This document shows, in pieces, positions 8,943-21,039 of a stretch of 64,000 nucleotides of DNA. Origin of the DNA: Curvularia sp. ZM96 (lineage: Eukaryota > Ascomycota > Dothideomycetes > Pleosporales > Pleosporaceae); assembly GCA_022457065.1 (NCBI GenBank), contig JAJGBQ010000001.1, positions 4,030,001-4,094,000 on the forward strand, given 5' to 3'. The position numbers were made by a program, and so were the translations under genes. Below the pieces are notes generated by a model. The model was not told the origin of the DNA, searched no databases, and was given only the letters and a program-made list of their open reading frames with translations. The number at the start of each line of letters is the position of its first letter. The first letter of the stretch is position 1.

Positions 8943-11106
8943 TAGCATATAGTTGAATCTCATCCACTATTTGGGTAAAGGAGGTGACGTTAGAGTTACA
9001 GAAAAGTCTTGTATAGTGATTGTTTGAGAGTATTGAGTACTTTCCTTAAACTCGCAAATCACTCAGCTATGTCAACTCCTGAGTCCAAGCTAATGTTGCC
9101 ATTGCTGTGCGGATGCTTGAAAACACGCAACATCCATATGTTTACGTAGACATTCACGACTAAGGACTAGATGGACTTCGGCTTCTCTCGACGTGTTCCA
9201 AGTGATTCTCTCGGTGGCTCGCTGTTCGTCGCTGCGATCATCAAGCCCATATCTATTCATGAAGTAACTTCCAGTGCGATCCCGAAGACCCTAGATGCCT
9301 GAATTGAAAGGCTCATATGAAGTTTCTTGGCTGGAACCGGTACCATCTTCTTTCTCTGGTTGGCGTAACAAATACATGATATAACTGATACCTGAGACAC
9401 ATACGACCATCTCTCCTCTTGAAACATCGCGAAACAGCGGAATAACGTTAAACATACCGTCATAGCGGGGCAACCGGAACTGAGAGAGTGATGGTAGCAG
9501 AAAGTGTGACAGATAGCGGGGAAACAGGAAAGTTAAACTAGACCCGCTTGGGTGGAGGCTGTTACACCGCTAGATCAACAGACTATGAGGGGTATTTTAA
9601 AGCATGACGCAAGCCAGGAGATGGGTCGAAAGCTTGTTGAAGCTGTGATGATCCATTGGCAAGGAATGGATTCAAGTTAGCAGCAGCATCCAAGGCAATG
9701 TCAAGCGGTACACTCGGAACCGTCTCATTCCAATAAACTGTGATGTTCCCAATCGTCATGCAGGTAACACTGAGCTTTTGCACCGCCATGCACCTCAGTA
9801 TTGAATCCCGCCCAGCATTCATTTGTATGTAACCAAGAAATCCACGATTGCGCATACCGTCTGCCGGTACACGGTACTACCCGATGAAACTGAGTCAGAT
9901 TTCTTCTGTAGTCCCGGTTGTTGCGCCAGTTCAGCCTATTGCTGTGCCAGACCTGGGCGATTTCATGCCTTAGTAAGAGGCTATTAATGCCTAGGCGGGT
10001 GGATCCAACCATATGGTCTAGCTGCATAGAGGTAACGCTAGAAGAGGTACAGAATCGCTTGGCTGCCGTACCTACCGGGAAGACACGGTACGTACCAAGT
10101 ATTGGTCTCGACGCATATAGTACAAGAAGCTGTCCCCGCAGCCTCGGTACGACGTGCAGATATGGCAACGAACAAGCTGACCGGAACATCAATCCACTTC
10201 AGCTGAGTCCCCAGTAGCTGTGACAAGGTTGTCAAGCCCCCAGGATCCGCAGTGCATTTACAAAACGACTATTCGATATGTGATGCCGCGCCGAGCCCGC
10301 ATGACCTTGCATCAAGTAGCCTCATTGAATAGATGGGGCACATAGTTCTAGCTCTGTCGTTCGGTGGAAAATAGTACCAGCAACGGTGCAAATGCCGCCC
10401 GAGATGTCCCGCTGAGAGGCTCGCTTGTAGACATGCATTCTAAGCTGACGCCTCGGCAACATCAGGCAACATCAGACGGGATACTCGCATGGAAATGGTC
10501 TAGCGTTGGGATGTAAACAGCGCAGCGTTGGTTGAGTGTGGAGATGCTTGGCGGTGCTTTAATGACCAGTATATCTAGACCAGCGCTTACAAGGAAGACC
10601 GGACCAGGCTGTCGGTGAGAGATCCGGGGCGGACATCGGGTGTAGAGTTAGTTGACCTCGGGTGCGCGTGTTTCGTAATGCTGCATTTTGCCCAGATCGA
10701 GATGCATTCTGGGGTAGAGTAGCACACGGACTACGAGACCACGCGGAAAATAAGCAACGCTTGGAGTGAAACGCAGCTCGTACAGAGTATCCAAATGACG
10801 ACGGCCATGGAGCTAGGCATCGGCCGGGATGCTCACAAGCACCAACAACGGGAGGCTCGGAGCCGCGCGAGGGATTTTGACGGGTTTGGGAAAGTCGAGA
10901 TAGAAGAGTGGAGTGCTTGTCCCAACGAGGTGGAGATGGAGGGTGGCTGAGTCGAGATTGCCAGGGCGACTACCATGCTGTCGTGTGACGGATAGTTGGG
11001 GACTGCTTGGCATACAACACCACCGGAGGCGTTATCAGCCGGCCAATCCCCATGGATATGAGCCCTCCACGGCCTTTGATTTCAATGCAGGGTAAATCGT
11101 CTCAAG
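8943..11106. other. 2.2-kb region without a convincing gene
   Basis: No gene can be supported. On the minus strand, 9583-9855 reads as a 90-aa frame whose end (AANLNPFLANGSSQLQQAF) has protein-like composition, and a second minus frame runs 9725-10192. I could not join them into a model or match a family, so they may be relics. The remainder looks like ordinary intergenic DNA. Confidence 0.4.
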
Positions 11107-12261
11107 ATGATGATCCAGAACGAAGACTATTTCATCGCCCCCAAAGGCCGCCGCTATCGCTGGTATAACCCACCTGTCCAGATTCCATCCAGACCTACAC
11201 CCATGGCGAACAACACTGGAATCAATGATGCGAGTCCTCTGCTGCGACTACCGCGAGAACTACGTGACGAGATCTGGGAGCTGGTCTTCAACTCGACAAG
11301 GCTGACGTTCGGCCTGCAATACACACCCCGCTATGGCGAGCGGTATCTCAAGCCTGCCCCACATTCTCTGGCGCTATTACGCGTATGCCGCCAGATCAAC
11401 TTCGAGACACGCGACATCTGGATGCAGCGTGTGCTCTTCAACTTTGAAGACCCGCAGACCTTGTTGAACAGGTTGTCAAGCTTACCAGAGTCGACTGTGT
11501 CGAGAATCCGCCATGTTCGCCTGATCGGCTCCCCCATGATGCGCTATCTCAAAGGCTTCGATGATCTCATGTACCGCCACGAGTCAATATTTCAGCTGCT
11601 TCCTGCACTCCGGCTCGACTGCTTGACTATCTTTGCTGTTGCGGCCGCTGCTCCAGAGTATGATGCTCTTACCAATCTGGTCAACCGTGGAAATGGATGG
11701 AAGGAACTCCGCTATGTTACTCGTACTTCTCGCATGCTCGGGTTCAGCCCATCCAGGAGTCATGGCTCTCGTGAAACTGGGGACATATGTCGCCAACCCC
11801 AGCCATGGTTTTGGAATAAAAGGTTGTTGAGTAGAGATGGCGAGGGTTCGGGCTCGGTCGTTCAGGTGTTCAGAGCGCTAGACGAGAACGACGTCACTTC
11901 TGCGCTTGACCCGCTTCGACGCGAGCCTTTCGAGCAAAACCCGGAGGAGCACGAACTCCAAGGCTTCGGTCGGGTGGATGATGAAGAGTTGACCAGGGGC
12001 GCTGGAGCACGAAGGGCATTACTGGTGGTAGTAAAGCGTGGCGACAACGTAGACGTGAGTCAAAAGTCTCCGGGCTACGGCAAAGAGCGCGACATGAAAG
12101 CCAGGTTCAACAAGAGGACCTGGCGAGTGCGAAACAAGATCGTTGTTTGGACGTCTCCAGATAGTGAGAATGATGAAGATGTGAGCAATGGATGGGCGAG
12201 ACCTCAACTACGTCGACCTCCTTATGGCTTTGACAACTATTACGACATTGACGACATATGA
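11107..12261 (+). CDS. 2EXR/F-box-like domain protein, function unknown
   Basis: Single-exon gene of 384 aa. Around residues 45-65 the sequence LLRLPRELRDEIWELVF is the typical opening of fungal 2EXR/F-box-like proteins, followed by LLRVCRQINFETR, the second conserved piece of these families. In family members this region is thought to act as an F-box-like adaptor or protein-interaction module. Later comes the shared QPWFWNKRLLSRDGEGSGSVVQVFRA segment and an acidic, low-conservation tail. Such genes form large, rapidly changing families in Pleosporales, usually without known function. The gene stands alone between two poorly coding stretches. The ATG at 11107 is followed by a second one at 11110; either could be used. 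Confidence 0.8.
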   Translation: MMIQNEDYFIAPKGRRYRWYNPPVQIPSRPTPMANNTGINDASPLLRLPRELRDEIWELVFNSTRLTFGLQYTPRYGERYLKPAPHSLALLRVCRQINFETRDIWMQRVLFNFEDPQTLLNRLSSLPESTVSRIRHVRLIGSPMMRYLKGFDDLMYRHESIFQLLPALRLDCLTIFAVAAAAPEYDALTNLVNRGNGWKELRYVTRTSRMLGFSPSRSHGSRETGDICRQPQPWFWNKRLLSRDGEGSGSVVQVFRALDENDVTSALDPLRREPFEQNPEEHELQGFGRVDDEELTRGAGARRALLVVVKRGDNVDVSQKSPGYGKERDMKARFNKRTWRVRNKIVVWTSPDSENDEDVSNGWARPQLRRPPYGFDNYYDIDDI

Positions 12262-13956
12262 AGCGGAGCAGGTGAGTAGGAGGGTTCACGACTAAAGCTA
12301 ACGTTTATGACCACATACAAAGGGCAGAGGTGGTATACCTACACTCTTTTCAACATTGGAGGCTATCCGATAGCAATCATGGTATTCACGCTCGAGGAAC
12401 GGATCTGGGATCCTTCGGAAATTGGTGTCAAAGAAGGCTTGTTCCATGAGAATGACCACGGAATTGACCAGACAACTGAGAATGACCAATGTATGGCTTG
12501 GTGGAGATGTTTGTTACTGAAGGCAACATGGGATTTTAGTTTATGGGCGCTACGGATGGATATGGGTAAAAAGAGGAGCTGGCTTCCAAGCAGGCTTGGC
12601 TGAACGGAACCGCAAGCATGTTCGCCATGTGCATGATAAAACATAGCTTGAACTCGCCGATTGCCATCTCATGACGGAAAACTGTGTATGAACCAGACTG
12701 TCAGGATGAATTCGCAGAATTCAGGGTTACTTTGTTGTACCGCATGAATGAATGTGTTTGCGTGTAAAGGAAATGCAGAGAATGCCATCGCTCACTTGTC
12801 ATGTGGCTGATGAACCTGCGTCAAATTGTCCATGCAGTGTTACACGAGATGTTCTTTCGATCTGTTTTCTCACAAATACGAACAACCTCCATCAGTCAGT
12901 CTCCTTAGAGTTTCACATGCTGACAACTTCGAAGTGGTTGTATCGTACTCAACGATCGTCGCGCTATATGGATCAGCCACTGTCTTTCGACGATTCGCTG
13001 GTGTCAGCCAAGCCGTCTAGACCACCGATAAATCGCGCTCTCCATCTGAAGAGCATGCTTGTGATCACCTACGGCATGACGATCCTAAAGCTGGAGGCTT
13101 GAAGAATTCGTGAATCTGTAGAAATATCGCGCAAAGCTACAGCTAACCAAGAACGGAGAGAATGGAGATGGCCCAAGTTCGAGGCGTTGTTCCTCCTATG
13201 AAATGGAGTGGGGGTGCTTTGGGGCGGGACAAGGAATATTGCGTAACGGTCTGCCAATCAGAAGTATGGCAACGTGCACCATAAAACGGTTTGTGGATAC
13301 AGACAGACGAACTCAAAGGTGAGTAAAGACCAGTTGTCTGCCTCCCAGCGGATGCGATGCGGCAAGACAGCTGTTGTCAAAGGCATTACCTACTCGTGGC
13401 CCGGAGATCATTGGCCGTCGTCGGACAGGGAATCAGCGCTCCTTTAACGCCACCGGCCGCTTCTCTTGGCAGCTGTCTCTCGACGTGACCCCCTTTGGGC
13501 CAGATAAATTAGCCCCATTCTTACTAGTTGCCATGTTCACGCCTTTCGAATTCCGTGGGGTTTCTGACCGACTGCATTGCGCCATCAACCTCGGCCAGAT
13601 CGCGCGCACGCCCACTGCAGCAACTATCCCGCTGCGCGGCTGCAAGCGCGCCTCTCTTTGCGCCTATCCGCAGATTCTGTTTGGAGTCGAGTTGAGATCC
13701 AGGGCTGTTGTTACTGCTTCTGCTGCTCCGCCGGCGCGTCCTCGAGTCCCTGTCTGGACGACGATGCCTCGCAGTCCTCTCCACGTGTGAAAGCGCTCAA
13801 CGTCCCCACCTAGCGACCGTACCAGGCGCGCTCGCAAAGTCTCAGGTCGCAACCGAGACTTTAAACTATCTGCCCTATTAGCTGACAATACAGCGGAGCA
13901 AAGGCGTCTCAAAGATTCCGAGCACCCCAGGCTAACTCTATATTGCCACCATCATT
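12262..13956. other. 1.7-kb intergenic region and long upstream region of the H+-ATPase gene
   Basis: A 98-codon plus frame at 12307-12603 directly follows the 2EXR gene but matches nothing I know. The last 600 bp is GC- and pyrimidine-rich, as expected for the promoter and long leader of a strongly expressed H+-ATPase gene. No gene can be supported. Confidence 0.5.
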
Positions 13957-16900
13957 ATGTCGGAGGTAAAGTCGGCTCCAGGCCAAATCAGCTGTGCATC
14001 CCCGTCCATGCTGACACAGCATAGAGCGGAACATCGCCAGACCGCGACGGCATTCATATAGCGAATGGCCAAGCGTACGACAAGTATCATTTCCAAGAAA
14101 AGAATATCCACATGCATGGCTTTGAACTAGATGAGGATGAGGACGAAGATATTGACCAACTCATCGAGGACCTCGAATCACAGGATGGTGAGAATGCCGA
14201 CTATGAAGAGGAGGAAGTGCAGCAGCCAGGCGGTGCACGCCTTATCCCAGAAGAACTTCTTCAGACCGACACCCGCATTGGTCTGACATCTGCCGAGGTC
14301 CTCATACGGAGAAAAAAGTTTGGCGAGAATAAAATGAAAGGTGCTGATCACGTGGCTCTGCTTGTATCTTTTTGCTAACTCGGCGCAGAGGAGAAAACAA
14401 ACAACTGGATCAAATTTCTCATGTTTTTTGTTGGTCCGATTCAGTTCGTTATGGAGGCAGCCGCCATCCTTGCCGCGGGCCTACAAGACTGGGTTGACTT
14501 TGGCGTCATCTGCGGTTTGTTGCTCCTCAACGCGAGTGTTGGTTTCATCCAAGAGTACCAGGCTGGGTCTATTGTAGAGGAGTTGAAGAAGACCCTTGCT
14601 CTCAAGGCTACCGTATTACGCGACGGCACTCTGATTGAGATTGAAGCGCCCGAGGTTGTACCTGGCGATATCCTCCAAGTCGAAGAGGGTGTTATCGTCC
14701 CGGCAGATGGTCGCATTGTCACAGAAAATGCCTTCATACAAGTTGACCAGTCTTCCATCACTGGCGAGTCTTTGGCCGTCGATAAACACCGGGGAGATAC
14801 TTGCTACGCTTCCTCAGCAGTGAAACGTGGAGAGGCTTTCGTCGTCATCACAGCCACGGGCGACTCTACCTTTGTCGGTCGTGCTGCCTCTCTTGTCGCC
14901 AGTGCCTCAAGCGGACCCGGCCACTTCACTCAAGTACTACAGGATATTGGCACGATACTGTTGGTCCTTGTTATCGTATCGCTCCTGGTTGTTTGGATAA
15001 GCTCCTTTTACAGATCGAACGACATCATCAAGATCCTTCGGTTCACGCTCGCTATCACCATCGTCGGAGTACCAGTCGGCCTTCCTGCTGTCGTCACAAC
15101 GACAATGGCTGTCGGCGCCGCATACCTCGCCAAAAAGCAAGCCATCGTTCAAAAGCTCTCTGCCATAGAGTCGCTTGCTGGTGTTGAAATATTGTGTTCG
15201 GACAAGACTGGAACACTAACTAAAAACAAACTCTCGTTGGCCGAGCCCTACACAGTACCCGGTGTCGACCCAGAAGATCTAATGCTCACAGCTTGCTTGG
15301 CCGCTTCGCGTAAGAAGAAAGGAATCGATGCTATCGACAAAGCTTTTCTCAAATCGCTGCGATACTACCCCCGCGCTAAGCATGTCTTGAGTAAGTACAA
15401 GGTCATTCACTTCCATCCTTTCGACCCAGTGTCCAAAAAGGTCCAGGCTGTCGTTGAGTCTCCTCAGGGTGAACGGATAACATGTGTCAAGGGCGCTCCG
15501 TTGTTCGTCCTTCGGACTGTCGAGGAAGACCATCCCATTCCTGAAAACGTCGACTTGGCCTACAAGAACAAGGTTGCAGAGTTTGCTTCGCGTGGCTTTC
15601 GCTCGCTTGGTGTCGCTCGCAAACGGGAAGAGGAAGGATGGGAAATCCTTGGGATAATGCCGTGCTCAGATCCTCCACGCCATGACACTTACCGGACTAT
15701 TAACGAGGCCAAGTCATTGGGTCTGTCCATCAAGATGCTGACTGGTGATGCCGTCGGTATTGCGCGAGAAACATCGCGTCAGCTTGGTCTTGGTAAGAGT
15801 GCAATCTAAGCCATAACTACACCGGTCTAACACTATAATAGGCACGAATATCTTCGACGCAGAGAAGCTCGGCTTGAGTGGAGGTGGCGAGATGCCTGGC
15901 TCAGAGTTCTATGATTTTGTTGAAGGTGCTGACGGTTTCGCTGAGGTATTTCCGCAGCACAAGTTCAATGTCGTTGAGATTTTGCAACAGAGAGGTTATC
16001 TTGTTGCAATGACGGGCGATGGTGTGAACGATGCACCATCTTTGAAGAAGGCGGATACTGGCATCGCTGTACAGGGAGCGTCTGATGCTGCTTGCTCAGC
16101 TGCCGATATTGTTTTTCTCGCTCCTGGCCTTTCAGCAATCATCGACGCTCTGAAGACATCAAGGCAGATTTTCCATCGCATGTACGCCTATGTCGTGTAT
16201 CGGATTGCCCTTTCGCTTCACCTTGAGATCTTTCTCGGCTTGTGGATTGCTATCCTGAATGAGTCGCTGAACCTACAGCTGGTGGTGTTTATTGCCATCT
16301 TTGCCGATATTGGTAGGCAACCCGCGTTTAATTGATTGTTCATACACTGACCACACCGTAGCAACACTAGCGATTGCCTATGATAACGCGCCATACAGCA
16401 AATTACCGGTTAAATGGAATCTTCCCAAACTCTGGGGTATGTCGATTCTTCTCGGTGTCATTCTCGCTGTGGGCACCTGGATCACTATGACGACCATGCT
16501 GCCTTATCTTACCGGTGAACTACAAGGTGTCTCGGGTGGTATCGTCCAGAATCATGGGCAGCGCGACCCTATCTTGTTTCTCGAGATCACGTTGACGGAA
16601 AACTGGCTCATCTTCATCACTCGCGCCAACGGTCCTTTTTGGTCATCCATCCCTTCATGGCAGCTGGCGGGTGCTATTTTGGTCGTGGATATACTCGCAA
16701 CATGCTTCACAATATTCGGATGGTTTGTCGGTGGAAGGACCAATATCGTTGCCGTTATCCGTGTTTGGGCCTTCTCTTTTGGCATTTTCTGCGTCATGGC
16801 CGGAGTTTATTACGTCCTGCAGGGAAGTCAAGGATTCGACAATCTCATGCATGGGAAGCTCCTTAAGCGAAAACAGAAGCAGAGAAGTCTTGAAGACTTT

Positions 16901-16998
16901 GGTAAGTACTAACAGAACTCATACAAATGATCACATGCTGATTTGATACAGTCGTTTCGTTACAGCGCGTGTCAACGCAGCATGAGAAGACGACATAG
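13957..16998 (+). CDS. PMA1: Plasma-membrane P-type H+-ATPase (P3A)
   Basis: Pumps protons out of the cell using ATP and sets the gradient used by nutrient carriers and the Na+/H+ antiporter. Exons: 13957-13965, 14025-14340, 14389-15792, 15842-16312, 16362-16901, 16952-16998, giving 928 aa. The first exon is only nine nucleotides (Met-Ser-Glu). Visible marks are an acidic N-terminus (ELDEDEDEDIDQ), the actuator loop TGES, the phosphorylation site CSDKTGTLTKN, the KGAP nucleotide-binding motif, TGD and the hinge GDGVNDAPSLKKAD. Ten membrane segments are expected from the family. The spliced C-terminus, EDFVVSLQRVSTQHEK, is the conserved regulatory tail phosphorylated on glucose activation in yeast. 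Many fungi have a second, less expressed paralogue; I cannot tell which copy this is. Confidence 0.95.
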
Positions 16999-17745
16999 CG
17001 AGGTCTTCCGACCAGATTCACTCGCGGCCGATTACAGTCCAGTGCTACACCTTCTTGAGATGCATTTCCGTTTTCTTATAGCTTGAACAATCAGGGATGG
17101 TGTTAAGGGGTACATCCTCCTTCGTTTTAGTGTATCGGGGTCACACCTGTCCCGTGCACCCCTAGCATTAGTGCAAATACCCAGGGTTAGGAAAAGGGTT
17201 GGCGAAAAGGTTATGGTTTTCGTTCTTTTGCTCTATTATGAGGCAGGGTGTTACAAGCACTACACTACATAGACAGGTTTCTTCTTCACTGTCTGAATAT
17301 GTTCAATCCTGGCAGGCTGCCCGCCTTACTACCGCAAATGACTAGGTGTGTCTGACGTGCGTGTAGGATTGGCTATCAGTATTGACCAATAAGGCTTCGA
17401 CAAAAGAGCGTCGCTCCACATAAACAACCTAGATGCACATAAGAGACTACTTGTATGAGTGAATACTGCACTTCATTATTAGAAAAGCTTCACGGCTCAG
17501 GTCATAGCAACGGTGATGACGTCAGCTACCAATTGCGACGAACCCCACTTCGGCATTACGGCAACACTCGTAGCGGACTAAGTTGTTACAAATCAGTCAG
17601 CACCCCTCAATCGCGGTGTCGGAACCTCTTCATGCTCAAGACTTTCAAGAATTGTGCCAGCACCAGCTATAGAACTAGATTCAGACCCGTTTCAGCCCAT
17701 CACTCCAATCGATACCCCGAATCACAAACACGAACCTTTGCAACA
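16999..17745. other. Intergenic region with a CCAAT/ATTGG pair
   Basis: 3' region of the H+-ATPase gene followed by the upstream region of the reductase. ATTGG at 17368-17372 and CCAAT at 17386-17390 lie close together in opposite orientations. From 17455 a frame runs in phase into the reductase; see that entry. Confidence 0.5.
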
Positions 17746-18788
17746 ATGGCTGGGCTCAACGTGACGATCCCAAACCTGAAGCTCAATGACGGCAACTCAA
17801 TCCCTATGTTGGGTTTCGGTACTGGAACTGCTTGGTACAAGACTAGCGATGATGGCAAATTTGATCAGGCAACTATTGACGCCGTGAAGACCGCGATCAA
17901 GCTAGGATATACCCACCTTGATGGTGCAGAGAGTATATGCTACAATCGGCTTGCATTGGTGTGCGTTCCTAACAATTTGCAGTGTACAATACTGAGGCGG
18001 AGCTTGGAATAGCTATCAAAGAAAGTGGTGTTTCCCGTGACAAGCTCTTTGTGACTACCAAAGTGAACGAGAATGTCGACGACATTCCAAACGCAATCAA
18101 GTCCAGCTTGCAGAAACTGCAATTAGAATATGTTGACCTGTAGGTTATCTGTAGAGCTTGCATATCTAATCAGAGCTAACTGATCAAGTTATCTCATCCA
18201 TCAGCCCTGGCTGAGCCGCACAGAGGCTGATCTTCAAAAGGCCTGGGCCGACATGGAGGCAGTCCAAGCCGCCGGTCTTGCCAAGTCCATTGGAGTCTCC
18301 AACTTTCTCCCGGAACATCTAACAACCATACTCAAGACAGCCAAGGTGAAGCCAGTCTGCAACCAAATCGAGTTCCACCCTTACCTCCAACACGAGGGGC
18401 TTCTGGGAGTCCACAAGCATAACGGCATTGCAACCACCGCCTACGCACCACTGACAGCCGCCACCAAAGCTAAAGGCGGGCCAACAGATGAATACGTCGC
18501 GGCACTAGCCAAGAAGTACGCTGTTAGCGAGAACGAGATCTATTTAAGGTGGTGTATTGACCAGGACATTGTACCGATTACGACGAGCAGCAAGGAGCAG
18601 CGGCTGAGTGACTACTTGAGGGCACTAACATTCAAGTTGACACCAAAAGAAGTCAAAGACATCAACGAACTGGGACAGAAGAAGCACTACAGAGGTTTCT
18701 GGGCCAAGAAGGTAGGTTTGACTGGCATAATCGGTTGTAAGACGCGAACTAACTCGCCATTCAGTTCGCCGATAATGATCGATCTTGA
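17746..18788 (+). CDS. Aldo-keto reductase
   Basis: NAD(P)H-dependent reductase of carbonyl compounds, (alpha/beta)8 barrel. Exons: 17746-17932, 17983-18139, 18189-18711, 18765-18788, giving 296 aa, the normal size. The catalytic tetrad is visible: Asp in HLDGA, Tyr in the spliced MYNTE, Lys in TTKV and His in LIHQPW. The GVSNF strand motif is also present. Splicing is needed to keep the Tyr, since intron 1 interrupts the MYN codons. Near the C-terminus, PITTSSKEQRL is the coenzyme phosphate-binding loop. The frame is open upstream, with ATGs at 17632 and 17455. Starting at 17632 would add MLKTFKNCASTSYRTRF, a possible mitochondrial leader. I prefer 17746, where the family similarity begins. 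The substrate cannot be inferred. Confidence 0.9.
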
Positions 18789-19266
18789 AATCTGCAAGAA
18801 CGAAACCGGGGTGAGAGTAGTTGGTGTTGGTAAGGAGCCATAAGAGCAACGCCCAAGGAGCAGCAACGGCTTGATCCCGTTGGGCTCGATACAATCAAAG
18901 ATAGAATAAATTCAGGCTTGTCAAACCGAAAATATGAATATGTAACAGTGAAGATGTATGATTTCCTGACTTCGCCTTCTTGTGAGCCCAGAATAGATAG
19001 TGTGCGTACAAATGTCGTTGGTTGTGAGGTCATGTTGCCAATGAAAGTGAAGTCAAACGAACTACGCCCTAACGCGAACTGCGACGCCAAGACGAGCCGC
19101 TCAATCTTTCCGCGCAAGCTCACCAACTTCAGCCTCCACATCCACTTCTCGCCCATCCCACCCCTCCTCGCACTCACAAAACGCGCGATCTGCCGACGTG
19201 TAGGCAATAGCGCATTTCTTCGCCAGTGCACGGAAATTCAAGGTCGCGCCGCGTAATACCGCAAGC
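18789..19266. other. Intergenic region between reductase and SF3B2 genes
   Basis: 478 bp holding the reductase 3' region and the SF3B2 promoter. No further feature is visible. Confidence 0.5.
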
Positions 19267-21039
19267 ATGTCGGGCGCCACCGCGAAAGGCAAGAAACAGG
19301 CGAGCAAGAACGCCTATCGCCGTGCGAAGAAGAAGCAACAGCGCTCTGTACGTCTCAAATACTCATTATGTCGCGAATCGCGAATCGATTTGTTAACAAT
19401 TCAGCAGGAGACACCGTCGACGGCCGGCGACTCCGCGCGTGAGAGCGAATCTCCAGCACCAGAAAGCGACACAAATAACGAAGCACAGGCTGTGAAGCCC
19501 ACGGAACTCGTCGCAATCGATGACATCGAGAATCAGTACAACATAGACGACCCACTCTTCGAGGAATACAAAGCCGTTTTCGAGAAATTCAGGGAGCCGA
19601 CCGAGGAAGAAGCGGCGACCCAGGGTGAAGAGAAGCCTGAAATCTATCACTCCGACGACGACATCCCTGACGAGGAGGACGACGATGGCAAGCCCAAGCT
19701 CTCGAAGAAGCAGAGAAAGCAGATGAACAAACTGTCGGTTGCGCAGCTCAAGGCGATAGTTCCCCGGCCAGAGCTCGTTGAATGGACAGACGTGTCATCA
19801 TCAGACCCCCAACTACTGATTTCCCTCAAGGCAGCGAAGAACGTCATACCTGTGCCATCCCACTGGTCGCTCAAGCGCGAGTATCTGTCATCCAAGAGAG
19901 GTATCGAAAAGCCCCCCTTTACTCTGCCCAAGTTCATTCAGGAAACTGGTATCGTAGAAATGCGAGACGCAGTTTTGGAAAAGCAGGCAGAGATGACGAT
20001 GAGGCAGAAACAGCGTGAGCGCGTCCAAGGAAAGCTCGGCAAGCTTGACATTGATTACGCAAAACTCTACGATGCCTTTTTCCGGCGGCAGACGAAGCCA
20101 GAACTCACCAGATATGGAGAGGTCTACTACGAAGGCAAGGAATACGAGACCAATCTCGTCAACCTTAAGCCGGGCGAGCTGAGCGAGGAACTTCGAGAAG
20201 CACTCTCAATGGCACCCGGTCACCCGCCTCCATGGCTCGTTATGATGCAGCGCAACGGCCCTCCGCCAACATATCCCAACCTACGCATACCCGGTGTTAA
20301 TGCCCCGATCCCGCCGGGCTGTTCTTGGGGATACCAGCAAGGTGGATGGGGAAAGCCCCCCGTAAATGATGCTGGCGTTCCATTGTGGGGAGGAGATCCT
20401 GTTGGAACAGCTATTTTGGAAGAGCAACCGCAACCGGTGCACGCTGGTGAAGTTGTCGAGCGCGGTATCTGGGGCGCGCTACGAGCTGAGGGTGAGAGCG
20501 AGGACGAGGAAAGCGACGAGGAAGAAGAGGATGAAGACGAAGAGGAAGAGGAAGGAGACCAGGACGCAAGTGGTATACAGACATCCATGACCAGTGCCTC
20601 GGCCATGCCAACTGAGATTGGGGGTGCAGAAAGCATCAGCGGAGAGTTCCAGCTTAGGAAGCAGCGCAAGGGCATTGAGACAGAAGAGCCGGATGCACCT
20701 CGCAGTGCTTTCACGGTGCTTCCAGAGAAGAACATTGCTGCGACGGGTTTCTTTGGTGGGGAGCACGCCTATGACTTGGACGCAGCTAAGCGTGATGCAC
20801 TTGGGCATGCACAGAAGAAGCGAAAGGCTGGAGACATCGATGTCTCTGTTGATATCGATCAGCTAGGGGACAGTGACAGGTTGGATAAGGATGCACTGAA
20901 GAAAGAGTATGAGTCTAGGCAACGTGCCGAGGCACAGGGGCAATGGCAGAGTATCGATCAAGATGACTTGGCGGATATGATCAACCAGGAAAGCAGGAAG
21001 AGGACCAAGAGAGAAGAGGAGCGAAGGTCTAGGCGCTAA
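19267..21039 (+). CDS. CUS1: Splicing factor 3b subunit 2 (SF3B2/SAP145, Cus1)
   Basis: Component of the U2 snRNP SF3b complex, which anchors U2 to the intron branch site in the nucleus. The protein starts with a basic stretch (NAYRRAKKKQQRS), then an acidic segment. The conserved DUF382 region follows (EWTDVSSSDPQLLISLKAAKNVIPVP and WSLKREYLSSKRGIEK), then the PSP domain (TRYGEVYYEGKEYE, PPPWLVMMQRNGPPP, GCSWGYQQGGWGKPP). A long Asp/Glu run lies near residues 410-435. A probable intron at 19348-19404 (GTACGT donor, GTTAAC branch, CAG acceptor) is 57 bp, a multiple of three and free of stops. Splicing gives 571 aa and retention gives 590 aa. A second CAG follows at once (19405-19407), so a one-residue variant is also possible. 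Confidence 0.93.
   Translation: MSGATAKGKKQASKNAYRRAKKKQQRSVRLKYSLCRESRIDLLTIQQETPSTAGDSARESESPAPESDTNNEAQAVKPTELVAIDDIENQYNIDDPLFEEYKAVFEKFREPTEEEAATQGEEKPEIYHSDDDIPDEEDDDGKPKLSKKQRKQMNKLSVAQLKAIVPRPELVEWTDVSSSDPQLLISLKAAKNVIPVPSHWSLKREYLSSKRGIEKPPFTLPKFIQETGIVEMRDAVLEKQAEMTMRQKQRERVQGKLGKLDIDYAKLYDAFFRRQTKPELTRYGEVYYEGKEYETNLVNLKPGELSEELREALSMAPGHPPPWLVMMQRNGPPPTYPNLRIPGVNAPIPPGCSWGYQQGGWGKPPVNDAGVPLWGGDPVGTAILEEQPQPVHAGEVVERGIWGALRAEGESEDEESDEEEEDEDEEEEEGDQDASGIQTSMTSASAMPTEIGGAESISGEFQLRKQRKGIETEEPDAPRSAFTVLPEKNIAATGFFGGEHAYDLDAAKRDALGHAQKKRKAGDIDVSVDIDQLGDSDRLDKDALKKEYESRQRAEAQGQWQSIDQDDLADMINQESRKRTKREEERRSRR

Noticed and set aside
12307..12603. 98-codon frame just after the 2EXR gene
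   Set aside because: No start context, family or splice link to the upstream gene could be supported; kept only as a remark in the gap entry.
13374..13790. 138-codon frame before the H+-ATPase gene
   Set aside because: It lies in the GC/CT-rich upstream region; three overlapping frames are open there on both strands, which is a composition effect.
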